From Corbicula japonica (taxonomy: Eukaryota; Mollusca; Bivalvia; Venerida; Cyrenidae), in assembly GCA_038501625.1 (NCBI GenBank), contig JAZAYU010000010.1, positions 3,742,912-3,806,911 on the forward strand: a stretch of 64,000 nucleotides of DNA. The letters are read 5' to 3'. The position numbers and the translations under genes are program-made. The notes beneath the pieces were generated by a model. The model was not told the DNA's origin, did not search any database, and saw only the letters and a list, made by a program, of their open reading frames with translations. This document shows positions 10,943-23,352 of this stretch, piece after piece (position 1 is the first letter of the stretch; every line of letters begins with the position of its first letter).

Positions 10943-13900
10943 TCGCTAAGCATTTTATCGATGCATTGAGGAGTCTACGGTACCTTTAAAAGATAAATTA
11001 AATGAAGAAATTGTGCCGGTTTATAATAAGATAATAAATGCACACGTTTGTTGAACCTCATTTTTCACAAAACGTGTTTTTCACACAGTGTGTAAAATGC
11101 GTGCGAGTACGTCACACCACGTGAAAATTTCGCACGCATTTTTCACAAGGTGTGATAAATAGGTGCGAGTTCGTCACATTTCGGCAATGTGAATAATACG
11201 TTTGACTTTTTTGTCCATTTTTAGTCTGAACGTAGTTTTCACATGAAGTGTCCAAATCACTGTACATCCTATGGAATAAGATAAACAAAACTTTTTTCAC
11301 CTTGGTGGTATTTTATCTGAGAGTATGTCTTTATTGTTTTCTTTTTTAAATGAAATACACTTCTTTTATTTAAATATTATTTAAATGTTTAAAAGTTCAA
11401 AGTTACCACCCCAACACCCTTTAAAACCTCTTTTAATTTTCTTTCCTGTTATCATAAACATGTACACTAGCACGACATGATGTATATTTCACAAAAGTGT
11501 TACAATTTCAGATTACAACATTACATATTGGCCATGCATAGAATGTGCACTCAATTTTTCGTTGATTATTCTCAAAATGTTTTAATGACAAAATTTCAAA
11601 GTCCACTTACTACATACTATATTTTGCATTGAATTTCTTAAACTGTGTGAATATGTAATTATTTAATACACTTTGTTTGTAAAATCTGTTTGGGATGGCT
11701 CTCCCCCGGTAGGTACCGAGATAATGAGAATCGCGGATAACGACAGATTGTGAGTATAATGATTGATCGCCAGCTCGGAGAAAACCGCATGGAGAGGTTA
11801 GTTCTTGTATGAATTTCGTGTTACTGTGATCTAATACTTATCGTTTGCGATAGATAACAATCATGCGTTTTTTTTGCACGGCGCTTTTCGTTATATCGCG
11901 CAAAAATAGCGTCTTTTCTGTATTTCGCGTGGCGTTCTTTCGTCTTTTCACGTGCCTTTTTTGTTATTTCGTCTTTTCGCGTGGTGTTATTTCGTGGCGA
12001 AATATCGTAAAAACGAAAACACGAAAAGGCATTAGTCAGCCACCATAAGCTATAAACAATTTTACATGGAAACACAGTCTATTTAATATCATTCTTCACT
12101 TAAAATACACAGCCATACAGCCAGGACTTTGTGGAAACCAAGACATGGTGAAAATTCAAAAGAAGTGACATTTTGATGCATTTGGAGTGCAAATTTAATC
12201 ATTCATTCCATTAGACTGTTTTTCTAAATTCTTCCAATTGTCATATAAAATGTTTTATGCATGAAAATAAACAATACACCTTGACTGCACACTGCTTTTT
12301 ACCCAGGTGCTTGTTTTTGCCCTGAAATGCATCTAGGATGTCACTCCTCATAGGTAATCCTGACCTGTATCAAAATCCCATAAAATAAAGAATTATCAGA
12401 TCCAAATGATTTAAGAATAGTCAATATACATGAAATTATTAAATTATTATGTAATTCAATTGCTCTGATTGTATAACAAAGCATTTCTTCATCAAATGAT
12501 TTTTCTATTTAATTTTCTTTGTTGAAAGGGAGACCATTCATGCTTTCTAAATTATCTAATTTGCTAAACATATTTAAAATTAACAAATTTCTGCTATAAT
12601 TATTTTCAAAAAATCTAAAGCTGGTGCTTCGGTTTCAAAAACAAAAGTGTCAAGCAGACAATGTTTAAGGCCCCATGTTAAACAATTTCTAATAAACACA
12701 TATGCCAGATTTAGTTCTGTCATAGAATCTATGGTTTACGGGGACCAGACTCCCCCAAAAAACCAGTTAACCACTTTTACATAGAAATACTGCTATTCTC
12801 TGTTAAAAACAAAATTTAAAACAAGTGTATACCTTAATCATTATAAGTAGCAAATCAGTTAAGTGAAAACCTTCACACAGTCAGAGATCTATTTAACATA
12901 CCGGGTGGCATTTTATGGTCAAACTTAGGCCTATCGCAACTTCCAGAAACAGACTTAAAATTGTTTGTTCACGAAATATACTGAACAAAAATGAAAACCT
13001 ACCAGTTTTTAAATCCAGAAATTTTGTTTATTGATGATTTATTTTATCTTTCATTTATTGTTTTGTATTTGCACATATCTGTGCAATTAATAAAACGGGG
13101 AGATGTTGTTATTTTTTCGCAGAGGTCAAGGGTATCTCCTCTTCCCTAAACAATGATGAGATCGAAACTTTTTAACATAAAGGACTCAAACAGATTGTTT
13201 GACTGTCAAATTTAGAAGTTTATGTAGAGAAGGAAAAACAATATTTTTAAAGCCCACTGATGCACAGAAAAATGATTCAGTTATCCGTTTTAGCAAATTA
13301 CCTCCCTTTTAAAAAATCTGAACAAAGTTCAACACTAACTTTTACACAACCACGTAATTGTTTCCTTCGTTTCTTATTTTAAACCGATAGATACTGAACC
13401 GACAACTTCCAAGAGCAACATTTAGGTGATCAAATTCCTCCAGACATTAACATTCACTGAAATATTCAGAAAGATTAATAATAGGTGAAAAACACAAGTT
13501 AATGTGTCTAAAAGGCAAATCAAATTCATTATATAGTCATTCTTTCCTAACCAGAGTTAAAGCAAAGCCACACTTTTGATCCAAATATACCTTACAGTGA
13601 TCACCACCACCTCTAAGCTTCAACAAATGCAAGCATTATCCTCAAAATCTAACAACCTTTTTATACCAAAATAAGCAAATGCTTAACAAAAAATGCACTC
13701 CCATGTATAGTTTTACAACAATCCTACCTTAAAAAAGTGACAATTTCTGTACTTTTCATATGAAATATCAAACGTGCAGGTCTTAACAAAGCTACAACAC
13801 CATTCTGAATATAGTGGATAAGGCTATTTTTCAACATTATCTTAATTCAGAGGCCCCTTTATTAACAACTTACAATCAGACTCTTTCTTACTGGTGCAAA

Positions 13901-16900
13901 GGTGTGCAGAAGTTCTTACGGGTTTCTCCTAACTTGTGTTTAACCAACCGGAAAGCAGCTTTCATTTAGTGTACACTGATCTTAATGTAATTCCTTTGCA
14001 CACTTTGATGATGCGTGAAAATATAATTATCTTTAAAAAAATCAAAAATGCTGTTACTTTATTGTTATAAACAGATGAATATTAATAATAACAGGAGACA
14101 ATCGTTGAAAAATAATTTAGTTAGAAAAGTAATAAAATATGGTACCTGCTATGTTGTCTATTATGGGTTTCAAAACAAAGCACTTTTCACTCTAATAAAT
14201 CAAAAATAATTAATTACAATATTAAGTTTATGTTTAGAATAGTTTGGGGTTTTTTCAAAATAACTTTTTAACCCTTCTTTTTAATGAAATTCATAACACT
14301 GCACAAATACCATCACACAAGATTTACATTGTTATACATTTAAAGATTAAAGTGCCCTATAGGTAAACACAAGTGGCATGATTTGCATGCTTTTTGTATG
14401 GGTGAGTGACCATGGGACCATAGATGATGTGTTTTGATGTTGATTTATAAATGCATTATTTTAAGTTATTTTGAAAAAAAACTGGTTGGCCCTAGAGGGA
14501 ATATTAATGAGGTACCTTAACGTCTGACACTCATAAGTGATGACTGGTTGTCTCTTTTATTTGAAACTAACGTACACGAGTTACAACGTACACGCACAAC
14601 TTTAAACCGATTGCGTAATATTACAATATAACATGTTACATGTAACACGTGAACAATTATACAGCTTGAAGTAGATGAGCTTTATATCCAATAAGCATTT
14701 AATTCAACAGGAACAAATGTCGTATAAATCTTGCAAATCGTATTGTCCATGTGATTTTATAACATATTGAATTTAATCTAGCCTATTTGAGCATTTTCTG
14801 TGAAATGTATCTTGTTTTTGTTATGATGACACGTGAATCTGTAAACATGTTAAATATGTCAAACATATACCATGTTAGTTGATTTTGCAACGAAAACGCA
14901 GTGTGTTGGGAAAAATAAAACTCAAATTGTGTTTGCAGACTCAAACGCAGTGATCTCCCGTTGATGCTATCTAACCAGGTAACACTGAGAAACAAACAAA
15001 ATCGTAACATATGCAATCAGAAATAGCAATATCCACAAAAAGTTAACGAAAATGATAACCTGAGGTGTTACCGCCTAGAAACGGTTAGTGGCACAACAGT
15101 TTGCAATGGAGATTTAAACCAGGTTCTATGGTGCACCAACCTCAAACTTGCTCCAACAGGTTTTTTATATATTCAAACAAGTACAAGTTGTTTTGGTGAA
15201 TAAGCTCCATATGCAACTATGAATAGTTTTGACAACTAAAGATTTTAAAGATGCAAATGTTTGAATGAAACACAAAAACAGCAATAGTCGACATCCTTGG
15301 CCTCTGTGACTGCAAGGGGATCAAACTGGGATAGTACTCGATCATTTTATACACCAAACTACTCCGGTGCCTTAAGTTGTTTAATTGTCCTTGCAGTGTG
15401 CTTTAGAAAATTAAAATTTAAAAAACTTTTCTTCTCTTTCGTTATTATCTGCCATACTACTTTTTCGCCACTCATTAATGAATTTCATGCTGATTATTTT
15501 CTCGCATTTTACCGTTTTGACCTTTGGTGGGACAAGTCACTTTACACATCAACGTGTACACATGCCTTAACCTTTACAACATGGAATATGGCTGTACATG
15601 GGCGAAGAGTGTAGATCCACATCCGCCGTATATAACAGCTATTTAAACAAACACATTATCACGTGACTGTCTACTTATCCATACTTAGTTATACTATGTT
15701 GAAGCCCTAAAAAGGTTGTTGTAATTGATTTTGATGTTATTATAAACCACCATATACAAGTTACAGTATAAATTTATTTTGTGACTATTCATACATTTTA
15801 TACAGATATCGGTAAGTCTTAAGATAATGTGCATGCATGACATATTGGAATAATACACTCACCAAAGTTCTAATTGGTCGTCAATGGTATATGTTTACAA
15901 TGTTTGCTAATTTCGTTTCTTCCGTATCTCAAGAGAGGGTTTGGAAATAACTGTGTTCTCTATGAATCAATTATTCAATGTATTTTTTATCTTAATTGTT
16001 CATTTCAAGATAATTAACTTACACTGCAGGCTAATTTTAAAATTTGAAACCGATTTATTACTAGAAAATGAAGATTGAAATGATTGTTTTATTTCCAACG
16101 AAGGTTACTATTAAAACAGAAAAAGTAATTTTGAGATGTTTTCTAGTTGTCTGACGTTTAAATGCATCTTAAGTAGAATTAAAGATAATTCAAGTTAAAA
16201 CTGTTCCTACGTCAATTAAAAACCACCGAACTTGACAAATATATATGAAAATAATGCAGGCATGATTTGAGCCTGTTAATGAGCAGTATGGAAATGCATT
16301 TTACTTCCCACGCCGCCTAGTCCCGGGTTGAATGCAACTAAATATTTATACAAGTAAACAGTACAATTTAGATACACCCCAAACAGAGGTTGAATCAAAT
16401 ACTGTTATTGCAAGTGATTACAGATTAAGGGTTAGGTCTATGTCTTTCTGATAAAACTAGAATGTGTCTAAGACAATGATGCCCCCACTGCTGAAACAAC
16501 ATTTGTAATAACAAACTCTGGTAAATTTGGTCGCAGGAAAAAATCCTTTCTTTACGATCATCTACACATCCTTCTTGATCATCTGTGCAAGTTTGAAAGA
16601 AATCCGCCTAAAAGGAAGAGGAGTTGATGCCACACGATTTGGAGGACGTACACGTACCTCGGGGCTTAGAGACGCACTGACAGATGGACGGACGAGTGCA
16701 ACTCTATATGCCTCCCACTTCGTGGTGGGGGCATAAAAATATAGACAAAAAGTGACCAATTAGTAATTTGGGTGAGTGTATAATGATACATTATCCAACC
16801 CACCGGAACAAAACATTCACCAACATATCATGCAATGCATGCAACATATAATTTCAAAAGACTCACCCGTGAGTTGTGGTGCTTGAAACGTATCATAACA

Positions 16901-17278
16901 AATATATTATATAACTCACTGATTTTTTTAACTGTTAATTTACTTTTAGTATTTTCATAGAATATTTGTACATCGTAAACAGATACCGGCTTAGACAATC
17001 AACAGAACTGTCGTCAACATCGCCATTGTGAAAGCGACCAGTCAAACAAATAACAGCTACAGTGAAGATTGAGCAAGCAACGATTACTTAATCACAAACT
17101 CAAGACAACGATGCCAAGAGTCATACATATGACATAATCGACTTGTTTACATGACGAGCTAAAACATGGCGCAAAAAGTAATCAAAAGCTGGGTTAGAAT
17201 CTAATATTCTAACCCAGACAAAAGGTATCATATCAACCAATTAAGCAGAAGAAAACTTACTGTTTATCCCTTTTTTAC
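10943..17278. other. Long gene-free stretch
   Basis: No gene recognised in about 6.3 kb, apart from the element at 16480-16733 listed separately. At 11060-11170 there are repeated phrases GTGCGAGT-CGTCACA and the inverted pair ATGCGTGCGA/TCGCACGCAT. At 11870-12040 lies a TTTCGCGTGG-rich tract with unusually many CpGs, ending in its approximate reverse complement (CGAAAACACGAAAAGG). A 12-bp palindrome arm pair CTGGGTTAGAAT/ATTCTAACCCAG sits at 17189-17217. Open frames such as 15297-15614 look like chance. Confidence 0.5.
16480..16733. mobile_element. TGCCCCCAC-ended GACGGAC element
   Basis: Ends are TGCCCCCAC (16480-16488) and GTGGGGGCA (16725-16733), perfect inverted repeats. Near the right end is GATGGACGGACGAGTGC, then CTATATGCC and a small hairpin CCCACTTCGTGGTGGG. 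The order 'GACGGAC tract, TATNGCC-like box, terminal hairpin' is the same as in the elements ending at 1367, 23184 and 50745, although the terminal sequences differ. Confidence 0.7.
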
Positions 17279-17658
17279 AGGCCGACCACTCCAGTGCCCA
17301 AGGGCCAAAAGAAGTAAACATTTGGATTTTCAACGTGCACAACTTTGATTATGCATTGTTAAATTATATCTAGTGTTTAACTATATAAAATTTTACAATG
17401 CATAATCAAAGGTATCTAACTTCCCAACCGCCCGTTTCCAGTGCAGCGTTTTTAGTTGTCAATATATTTTACAAAAAGTTTGTTTTATGGCGCCCACAAA
17501 ATAAACCAATTTGTTGCAAAATTCGTACGCTTCAAGTATAACGCTTTAATATGTAACAGATGAACGCGCACGTTGAAAATCCAAATTATCGCTTCTTTTT
17601 TAGTGTCGACCATCCGCAGTTACCATATTGGTCCTGGGGCACTGGAGTGGTCGGTCTA
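17279..17658. mobile_element. MITE with about 20-bp TIRs and inner inverted repeats
   Basis: Outer ends CCGACCACTCCAGTGCCC (17282 on) and GGGCACTGGAGTGGTCGG (17637-17654) pair. Second-level pairs are TTTGGATTTTCAACGTG (about 17320-17337) with CACGTTGAAAATCCAAA (about 17570-17586), and GATTATGCATTGT with ACAATGCATAATC near 17348-17410. I could not fix a target-site duplication. Confidence 0.8.
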
Positions 17659-18283
17659 TCAAATAAATAAATAAACTTTTCCAGGCCGTAAGAAAACATG
17701 CAAAACAAATATTTTGGACATTTCGGTCCAAACCATCCGAACTTTGTGCACTTTGCCAGTTGTCTCTGTGTTTCCAAGATCAGAAATATATTATTCAATA
17801 CTCATCAATTTATGTACTGAATTTCCCGAGGGATATCAAATGTTCACGTACTAAACATTTCTACACGCACTTCATTCAAGCGTAGAAACCGGTAAAAGTG
17901 CGATGAATACAACCGATAATATTTGTATCAAAGCTGAAGTTTACCGATTGTGAAGAATGGCGTTAATGCATAAACCTACCTTTGGCGTAGCAAACTAGAA
18001 ACTTTGCCCTACATCCAAAGTTAACCCATATGTTATTGGAGTCCGCTATCCCGAAATTCTCATTTCCACCAACATGACAGCTACCTTTGGAACTCTCGTA
18101 CTCGGTCATAACAGACACCTGTAATGAAGATGTACATCTTTACCATTTGCTTCGTATGACTAAAACACGAAGTCTTTGTGCTGAAATGGATACCATATTT
18201 TCTTCAAATTGAAAAGTATTCAAAAATATTCGCAAAGACTACTAAAGAGATTTTTGTAAGACATAAGTAACCCTGAAAGTATT

Positions 18284-18752
18284 TATACTTAAGGACTTTG
18301 AAAACGCACCCTTGGGATAAGTGTATTTTAACTTGGAAAAGGCCTTTGAAATGAAATGTTTCACATACCTTTGTAAAGTACAATTCATTGCCGTCAGTTT
18401 GATAGTAAAATATTTAAGATTGGTCTATTTATACAAAAGATATTGCGAGTTAAAGACAGTAACCCTAAAATCAAAAGTAACACTTCACGCCTATAGAGCT
18501 TGCATTACAATTAAAGGCATATCATTGAAAACGAACGCTTGTATTGGCTAAAGTGTTACTTTTGATTTCAGGGTTACTGTCTTGAACACGCGATATTTTT
18601 ATTATCAATGAACCAATTTTAAATATTTTGGTATCAAAATGACGGCAATGAGTTGTACTTTACACAGCTATATAATATGTTTGATATAAAAGGCGTCTTC
18701 TATGTTTATATACACTTATCCCAAGGGTGCGTTTTCAAAGTCCTTAAGTATA
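18284..18752. mobile_element. Large foldback element, about 470 bp
   Basis: The left end TATACTTAAGGACTTTGAAA (from 18284) pairs with the right end finishing CCTTAAGTATA at 18752. Pairing persists through about 42 bp (AACGCACCCTTGGGATAAGTG). It resumes inward at CAATTCATTGCCGTCA/TGACGGCAATGAGTTG and GACAGTAACCCT/AGGGTTACTGTC. The whole element is a decayed hairpin. Flanking TATA-like bases may be a target duplication. The two open frames within it are products of the palindrome. Confidence 0.85.
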
Positions 18753-20635
18753 TATTGCTGTATAACATGCTTAAAAATAAACTCAAAATGTTAAAATGTG
18801 CAAAAAACAACAACAACGAAACATGTGCTTTTAGTATTTTTTAATTATATCAGTGCAATTGGTGGAATTCCTGTACCGGAAAGTGACCGGAGAGCAGTCA
18901 CTGTTTGCCATGTCATTATCTGGCTGTGATGCTTGATTCACATTATGTAGTGATGGACAAGGCGAACTGAATTAGTTGTCGTCCCTGATGGTGTTGTTGT
19001 GATGTGGGTGGTGTATAGGAATTGATAATATTAGATGGCGAGTACCTTAGTTATTTGAGAAGCTTCCGGTACAGGGCATTTCCTGTAAACCTTAGTTCGG
19101 CAGCTCAGGCAGTTGATTTGTACCGCCTCTTCCGGGCATTGATAGACCTGAAACCAGCAAAATGTGATATAATACACCGAAAACTATTTCCTATTTGTAA
19201 GATATTATTTAGATAGTTCATGCCTTACCGACGCTTACTTTTCCAGATATTGCAAATCTTTGAATCCTTGCAAAGCGTTACAAAATTTTAAGCCATGTGC
19301 TGTCATCTTGGATTCTGCAGACATAAAATACGTAGGATATCTCATCTGATGGTCGGTTGTTTGTTTTAATTCTCTTTTTATTTTTACTGATTTGAAACAC
19401 GTCAGCAAATGTAATTTCCTGTCTACTTACGCTAACTTTAGAATTACTGGAAGCTGGTGCCTTCTGCGCCTGCGCAGGAACTTTGCTTCGACTTGATGAC
19501 CTTGACCTTCCGCGGACTTGACGTCTTTTGGACAAACTGTTTCGTCGACCCGAGCATTCGATACTACTGCACATAAATCCTAAAATAAAAATGGCGTTTC
19601 GCTATTACAGTGAGACCCCTCTAAACCGGACACCTAAGGGACTGAGGGAAAGTAGATCTATCCTTAATAGCGGATGGTCCTTCATTGTGGGTTTAAATCA
19701 TGAAGAAGAGGACATGTCTGTTCTTTAAGAAAAAAAAATAGCCCATAATACCGAGGTGCCCGTAATAACGAGTGTCCGTAATGAGGGGTATATAACAAAT
19801 TTCCAATTTTGTTGTTGTTGTTTTGTTTTTTTTCGTTTCAGGCTCCTAGCTGTTACGGGTGAAAAAAATTCAATGTAAAATTCAATTTAATGCTCTTTAT
19901 TAAAGTGTTAAAGTTGTATTAATTACATTCCAATGGTCATGCAAAAATCCATATGCAGATAACATATTAATAAAATAGAATACTTGCAAATGCCAGGATT
20001 TCTTTTTGGTATTGCTGTAAATTTCACAAATTTGGTTCAATTCAACTCAAAACTGAGTGAAAAATTCTTACCAAGAAGAACAACACAGACCAGAATCCCT
20101 ACCGCCATACGGCTTTGGTGGTTAAACCACATGATTATATGTCTGTCCTTAATCCCTTTTCATTTAGTCCAGTTTCATTTATCCCAATAATGCTAATGTT
20201 ATATATTTGTCATACCAAAGACGCGTTCGCACATTTTGTTGCTTAAAGGTACTCCAACAGTTTTTAGTCAGTAAGCAAAAATACAAGTTTTAGTTCGTTC
20301 GGCATGCATTTTATTTTGTTTTACAGACGTTTCAGTTTTTTTAACGTTTCAGAAGAATTTGAACACAACAACTTAACTACTAATGAAAATAGGAAAAAGA
20401 CATATTTTAGTTGTTTATCCTTTACATAGGAAAGTAAATAATAAGTTTATTTTTTTAATATACCGTAATATATAGTAGGCTATCTTGTCATTAAAAGCAG
20501 GATTAATTTCTTGAGTTAAAGCGCAATAAGGCGCCATATGAACATAAAACGGATTTCAGTCACACACAGTAAAGCAATGTGCAATGTTGATATAGAACGG
20601 CGTCGTTTCCGGAGTACAAGCTCCTTGAATCCATT
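18753..20635. other. Mostly gene-free; one weak exon-like ORF and one TIR relic
   Basis: No firm gene. The weak exon candidate at 19388-19579 is listed separately. At about 19606-19792 a sequence starts CAGTGAGACCCCTCTAAACC and ends with GTGTCCGTAATGAGGGGTA, resembling degenerate inverted ends of a Tigger/mariner-type MITE. Confidence 0.4.
19388..19579 (-). other. Possible exon, basic Ser/Arg-rich peptide
   Basis: On the minus strand an acceptor (ATTTTAG/GATTT, exon start 19579) is followed by an open frame with an RS-rich segment (GRSRSSSRSK) and then EITFADVFQ. A donor-like ATCA/GTAAAA ends it at 19388. The mix of basic Ser-rich sequence and a 'FADV' phrase is reminiscent of retrotransposon ORF1 tails, but no partner exon was found. 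Weak evidence. Confidence 0.22.
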
Positions 20636-21057
20636 ATTGACATAAAGCGACTATTTCCCCTGAGCTAAAGTATCTTCAAGCGCAATGTTGAAATAAAGCG
20701 ACTATTTCCCCTAAGCTAAAGTATTTTCAAGCACGATGTTGACAGAAAGCGACTATTTCTCCTGAGCTAAAGTATCTTTCAGCGCAATGTTGACATAAAG
20801 CGACTATTTCCCCTAAGCGAAAGTATTTTGAAGCTCAATGTTGACATAAAGCGACTATTTCCCCTAAGCGAAAGTATTTTGAAGCTCAATGTTGACATAA
20901 AGCGACTATTTCCCCTGAGCTAAAGTATCTTCACGGGTAATGTTGACATAAAGCGATTATTTCCCCCAAGCTAAAGTATCTTTAAGCGCAATGTTGACAT
21001 AAAGCGACTATTTCCCCTATAAACTAAACTATCTTCAAGCACAATGTTGACATTTAG
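20636..21057. repeat. 51-bp tandem array, eight units
   Basis: The phrase AGCGACTATTTCCCC recurs at 20646, 20697, 20748, 20799, 20850, 20901, 20952 and 21003. That is seven successive steps of exactly 51 bp. Units contain CAATGTTGACATAAAGCGAC and AGCTAAAGTAT. A degenerate lead-in unit is visible from about 20578. The units are not evidently coding. Confidence 0.92.
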
Positions 21058-21618
21058 CCGGGTTTATTTCTTTGTGTAAAAGTTACATGAGCTTTGTTTT
21101 TATGTCAAACCGTCAGACTGAAAAAAAATGTGTAGGCGCATGATGTCAGTTTATCACAAGAATTATGCAATGACATGCAGTAAGAGGATTACAAGACACA
21201 TGTAGAACAGTGTTGCAAGCACTTGAATCTATCCGAGCGTGTACGTACCTTTAGTTGATTTGCATAAGAATTACGTGACAGCTGTCGTGTAAAAGTTTTC
21301 GTATGTGATCGGGCAGTTAGTGGAATTTTTATGGAGAAAATACTGCTTAAATGGTAATTCCTGTCGAAAATGTATCCATTTGGCGCCGCATATGGAACTT
21401 TGTTGCATTTAATAATGAAATTCTAACACATTCCAAAGATCTGTTACTGCGGAAGCAAGCTGGCTGATTTCAGTAACAACGCTGTGGTACTTTGGAAGTT
21501 TAAGTCAGACCATCATTGAGTCAGCATAACATAATTACCTATGAAAACATAACCGGATATTCCTACTCGGGTTGAAATGTTTTAACCAAATAAAAAATAG
21601 TCTGTTTGGCGTATACAA

Positions 21619-21722
21619 GGCCCAAGATCATAAAACTCATAAAAGACTGGTCGCCATTTCAGCCAATCAGATTCTTGAGATTCGAGACTGATCTCCAAAC
21701 TTAGTTTTATGATCTTGGGCAT
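21619..21722. mobile_element. CCAAT-core palindromic MITE, copy 1
   Basis: Near-palindrome with ends GGCCCAAGATCATAAAACT and TTAGTTTTATGATCTTGGGC, and a centre containing CATTTCAGCCAATCAG. It is the cleanest member of a family of about 105 bp found again at 25.2, 30.2, 45.8, 46.8, 47.9, 48.4, 49.9, 51.9, 52.2 and 53.5 kb. Confidence 0.85.
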
Positions 21723-21895
21723 AGATCAAGATAATTACATATAAATACATAACAGGATGTTCCTTATCGAGTTTATACAGACAATGGATGACACTAAACT
21801 AAATAGTCTCTAATTTTAGCATTCTGGGGGCATTCGATGGCTAGTATTGACTGAAAGGAATTTTTAGCAAACTGGAACGTCAAAAATAAAAAAAA

Positions 21896-22020
21896 ATACC
21901 ACTTTCATCATCAAAATCATCATCAACACAACCATTTTCAATACCACTATATACACCATTATCATTATCATTATAGCTTCGACAATCACTGTCATCATCG
22001 TTATCATCATCATTATGTTA
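21896..22020. repeat. Imperfect ATC/ATT microsatellite
   Basis: Run of CATCATC and TTATCATTATC units directly before the element at 22029. Related ATC-rich tracts follow that element at 23186-23230, 23290-23352 and 23425-23450, so the element may have inserted into a pre-existing microsatellite. Confidence 0.85.
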
Positions 22021-22028
22021 AAATAACA

Positions 22029-23184
22029 ACAAGAGGGCCATGATGGCCCTATATCGCTCACCTGAGTACAAAAGTACTCTCAGCTTGTGGTTTCAGACAA
22101 GAAGATTTTTAAAGTTTTTCCTATACAAGTCTATATAAAATGAAGTGACCCCTGGGGCGGGGCCAATTTTGACCCCAGGGAAATAATTTGAACAATCTTT
22201 GTAGAGTTCTACTAGAGGATGCTAAATGCCAAATATCTAAGCTCTAGGCCTTGTGGTTTCAGACAAGAAGATTTTTAAAGTTTTTCCTATATAAGTCTAT
22301 GTAAAATGAAGTGACCCCTGGGGCGGGGCCAATTTTGACCCCAGGGAAATAATTTGAACAATCTTTGTAGAGTTCCACTAGAGGGTGCTAAATGCCAAAT
22401 ATCTAAGCTCTAGGCCTTGTGGTTTCAGACAAGAAGATTTTTAAAGTTTTTCCTATATAAGTCTATGCAAAATGAAGTGACCCCTAGAGCGGGGCCAATT
22501 TTGACCCCAGGGAAATAATTTGAACAAACTTTGTAGAGTTCCACTAGAGGATGCTAAATGCCAAATATCTAAGCTCTAGGCCTTGGGGTTTCAGACAAGA
22601 AGATTTTTAAAGTTTTTCCTATATAAGTCTATGTCAAATGAAGTGACCCCTGGGGTGGGGCCAATTTTGACCCCAGGGAAATAATTTGAACAATCTTTGT
22701 AGAGTTCCACTAGAGGGTGCTAAATGCCAAATATCTAAGCTCTAGGCCTTGTGGTTTCAGACAAGAAGATTTTTTAAGTTTTTCCTATATAAGTCTATGT
22801 AAAATCAAGTGACCCCTGGGGCGGGGCCAATTTTGACCCCAGGGCTATAATTTGAACAATCTTGGTAGAGGACCACTAGGTGATGCTATACAGCAAATAT
22901 CAAAGTTCTAGGCCTTACGGTTTCAGAGAAGAAGATTTTTTAAAATTTCATGTTCAAAATCTATTTTTAACCTCTGTGACCTAGATAGGCAATGGACTGG
23001 AACCATTTGAACAATTTTGGTAAAGCTTCATGCAGGTAACATTCCTGCCAAGTTTCAGCAAGATTGGCCCAGGAGTTCAGGAGAAGAAGTCGTTTGAAGA
23101 AAAAGTTGACGACGCACGGACGGACGACGGACATCAGGCGATCACAAAAGCTCACCATGAGCACTTCGTGCTCAGGTGAGCTAA
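22029..23184. mobile_element. GACGGAC-tailed element, copy 2, with internal 166-bp array
   Basis: Begins ACAAGAGGGCCATGATGGCC and ends GTGCTCAGGTGAGCTAA, with inverted ends GCTCACCTGAG/CTCAGGTGAGC. Between them, TTTCAGACAAGAAGATT occurs at 22091, 22257, 22423, 22589 and 22755 and a diverged version at 22921: five exact 166-bp steps. The 3' part has GACGACGCACGGACGGACG, GCGATCACAAAAGCTCACC and a GAGCACTTCGTGCTC hairpin. It is homologous to 607-1367 but has more, and more uniform, internal units. No protein capacity. Confidence 0.9.
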
Positions 23185-23289
23185 TAAACACCATCATCGC
23201 CAACACCATCATCATTCTCATTATAATCACCATGGTATATAAAAAGGGCTGTGTGACAAGACTGTAAATGCTTTAATGTGGGTTGGGGA

Positions 23290-23352
23290 CACACAACTAT
23301 CATGATCAGCAACAACATCGTCATCATCGTCATCATCATCATCATCATCATC
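23290..23352. repeat. ATC microsatellite
   Basis: GTCATCATCGTCATCATC-type run. Part of the ATC-rich zone on both sides of the 22029-23184 element. Confidence 0.9.

Noticed and set aside
15297..15614. 105-codon open frame on the plus strand
   Set aside because: It starts from a non-ATG codon, has no domain or splice partner, and its composition is that of translated AT-rich DNA.
20636..21057. 51-bp array as a CRISPR array
   Set aside because: Units are continuous tandem repeats with no unique spacers, and the DNA is clearly animal.
22091..22930. 166-bp array as a gene with repeated domains
   Set aside because: No frame stays open through the units, and the array is bounded by transposon-like inverted ends.
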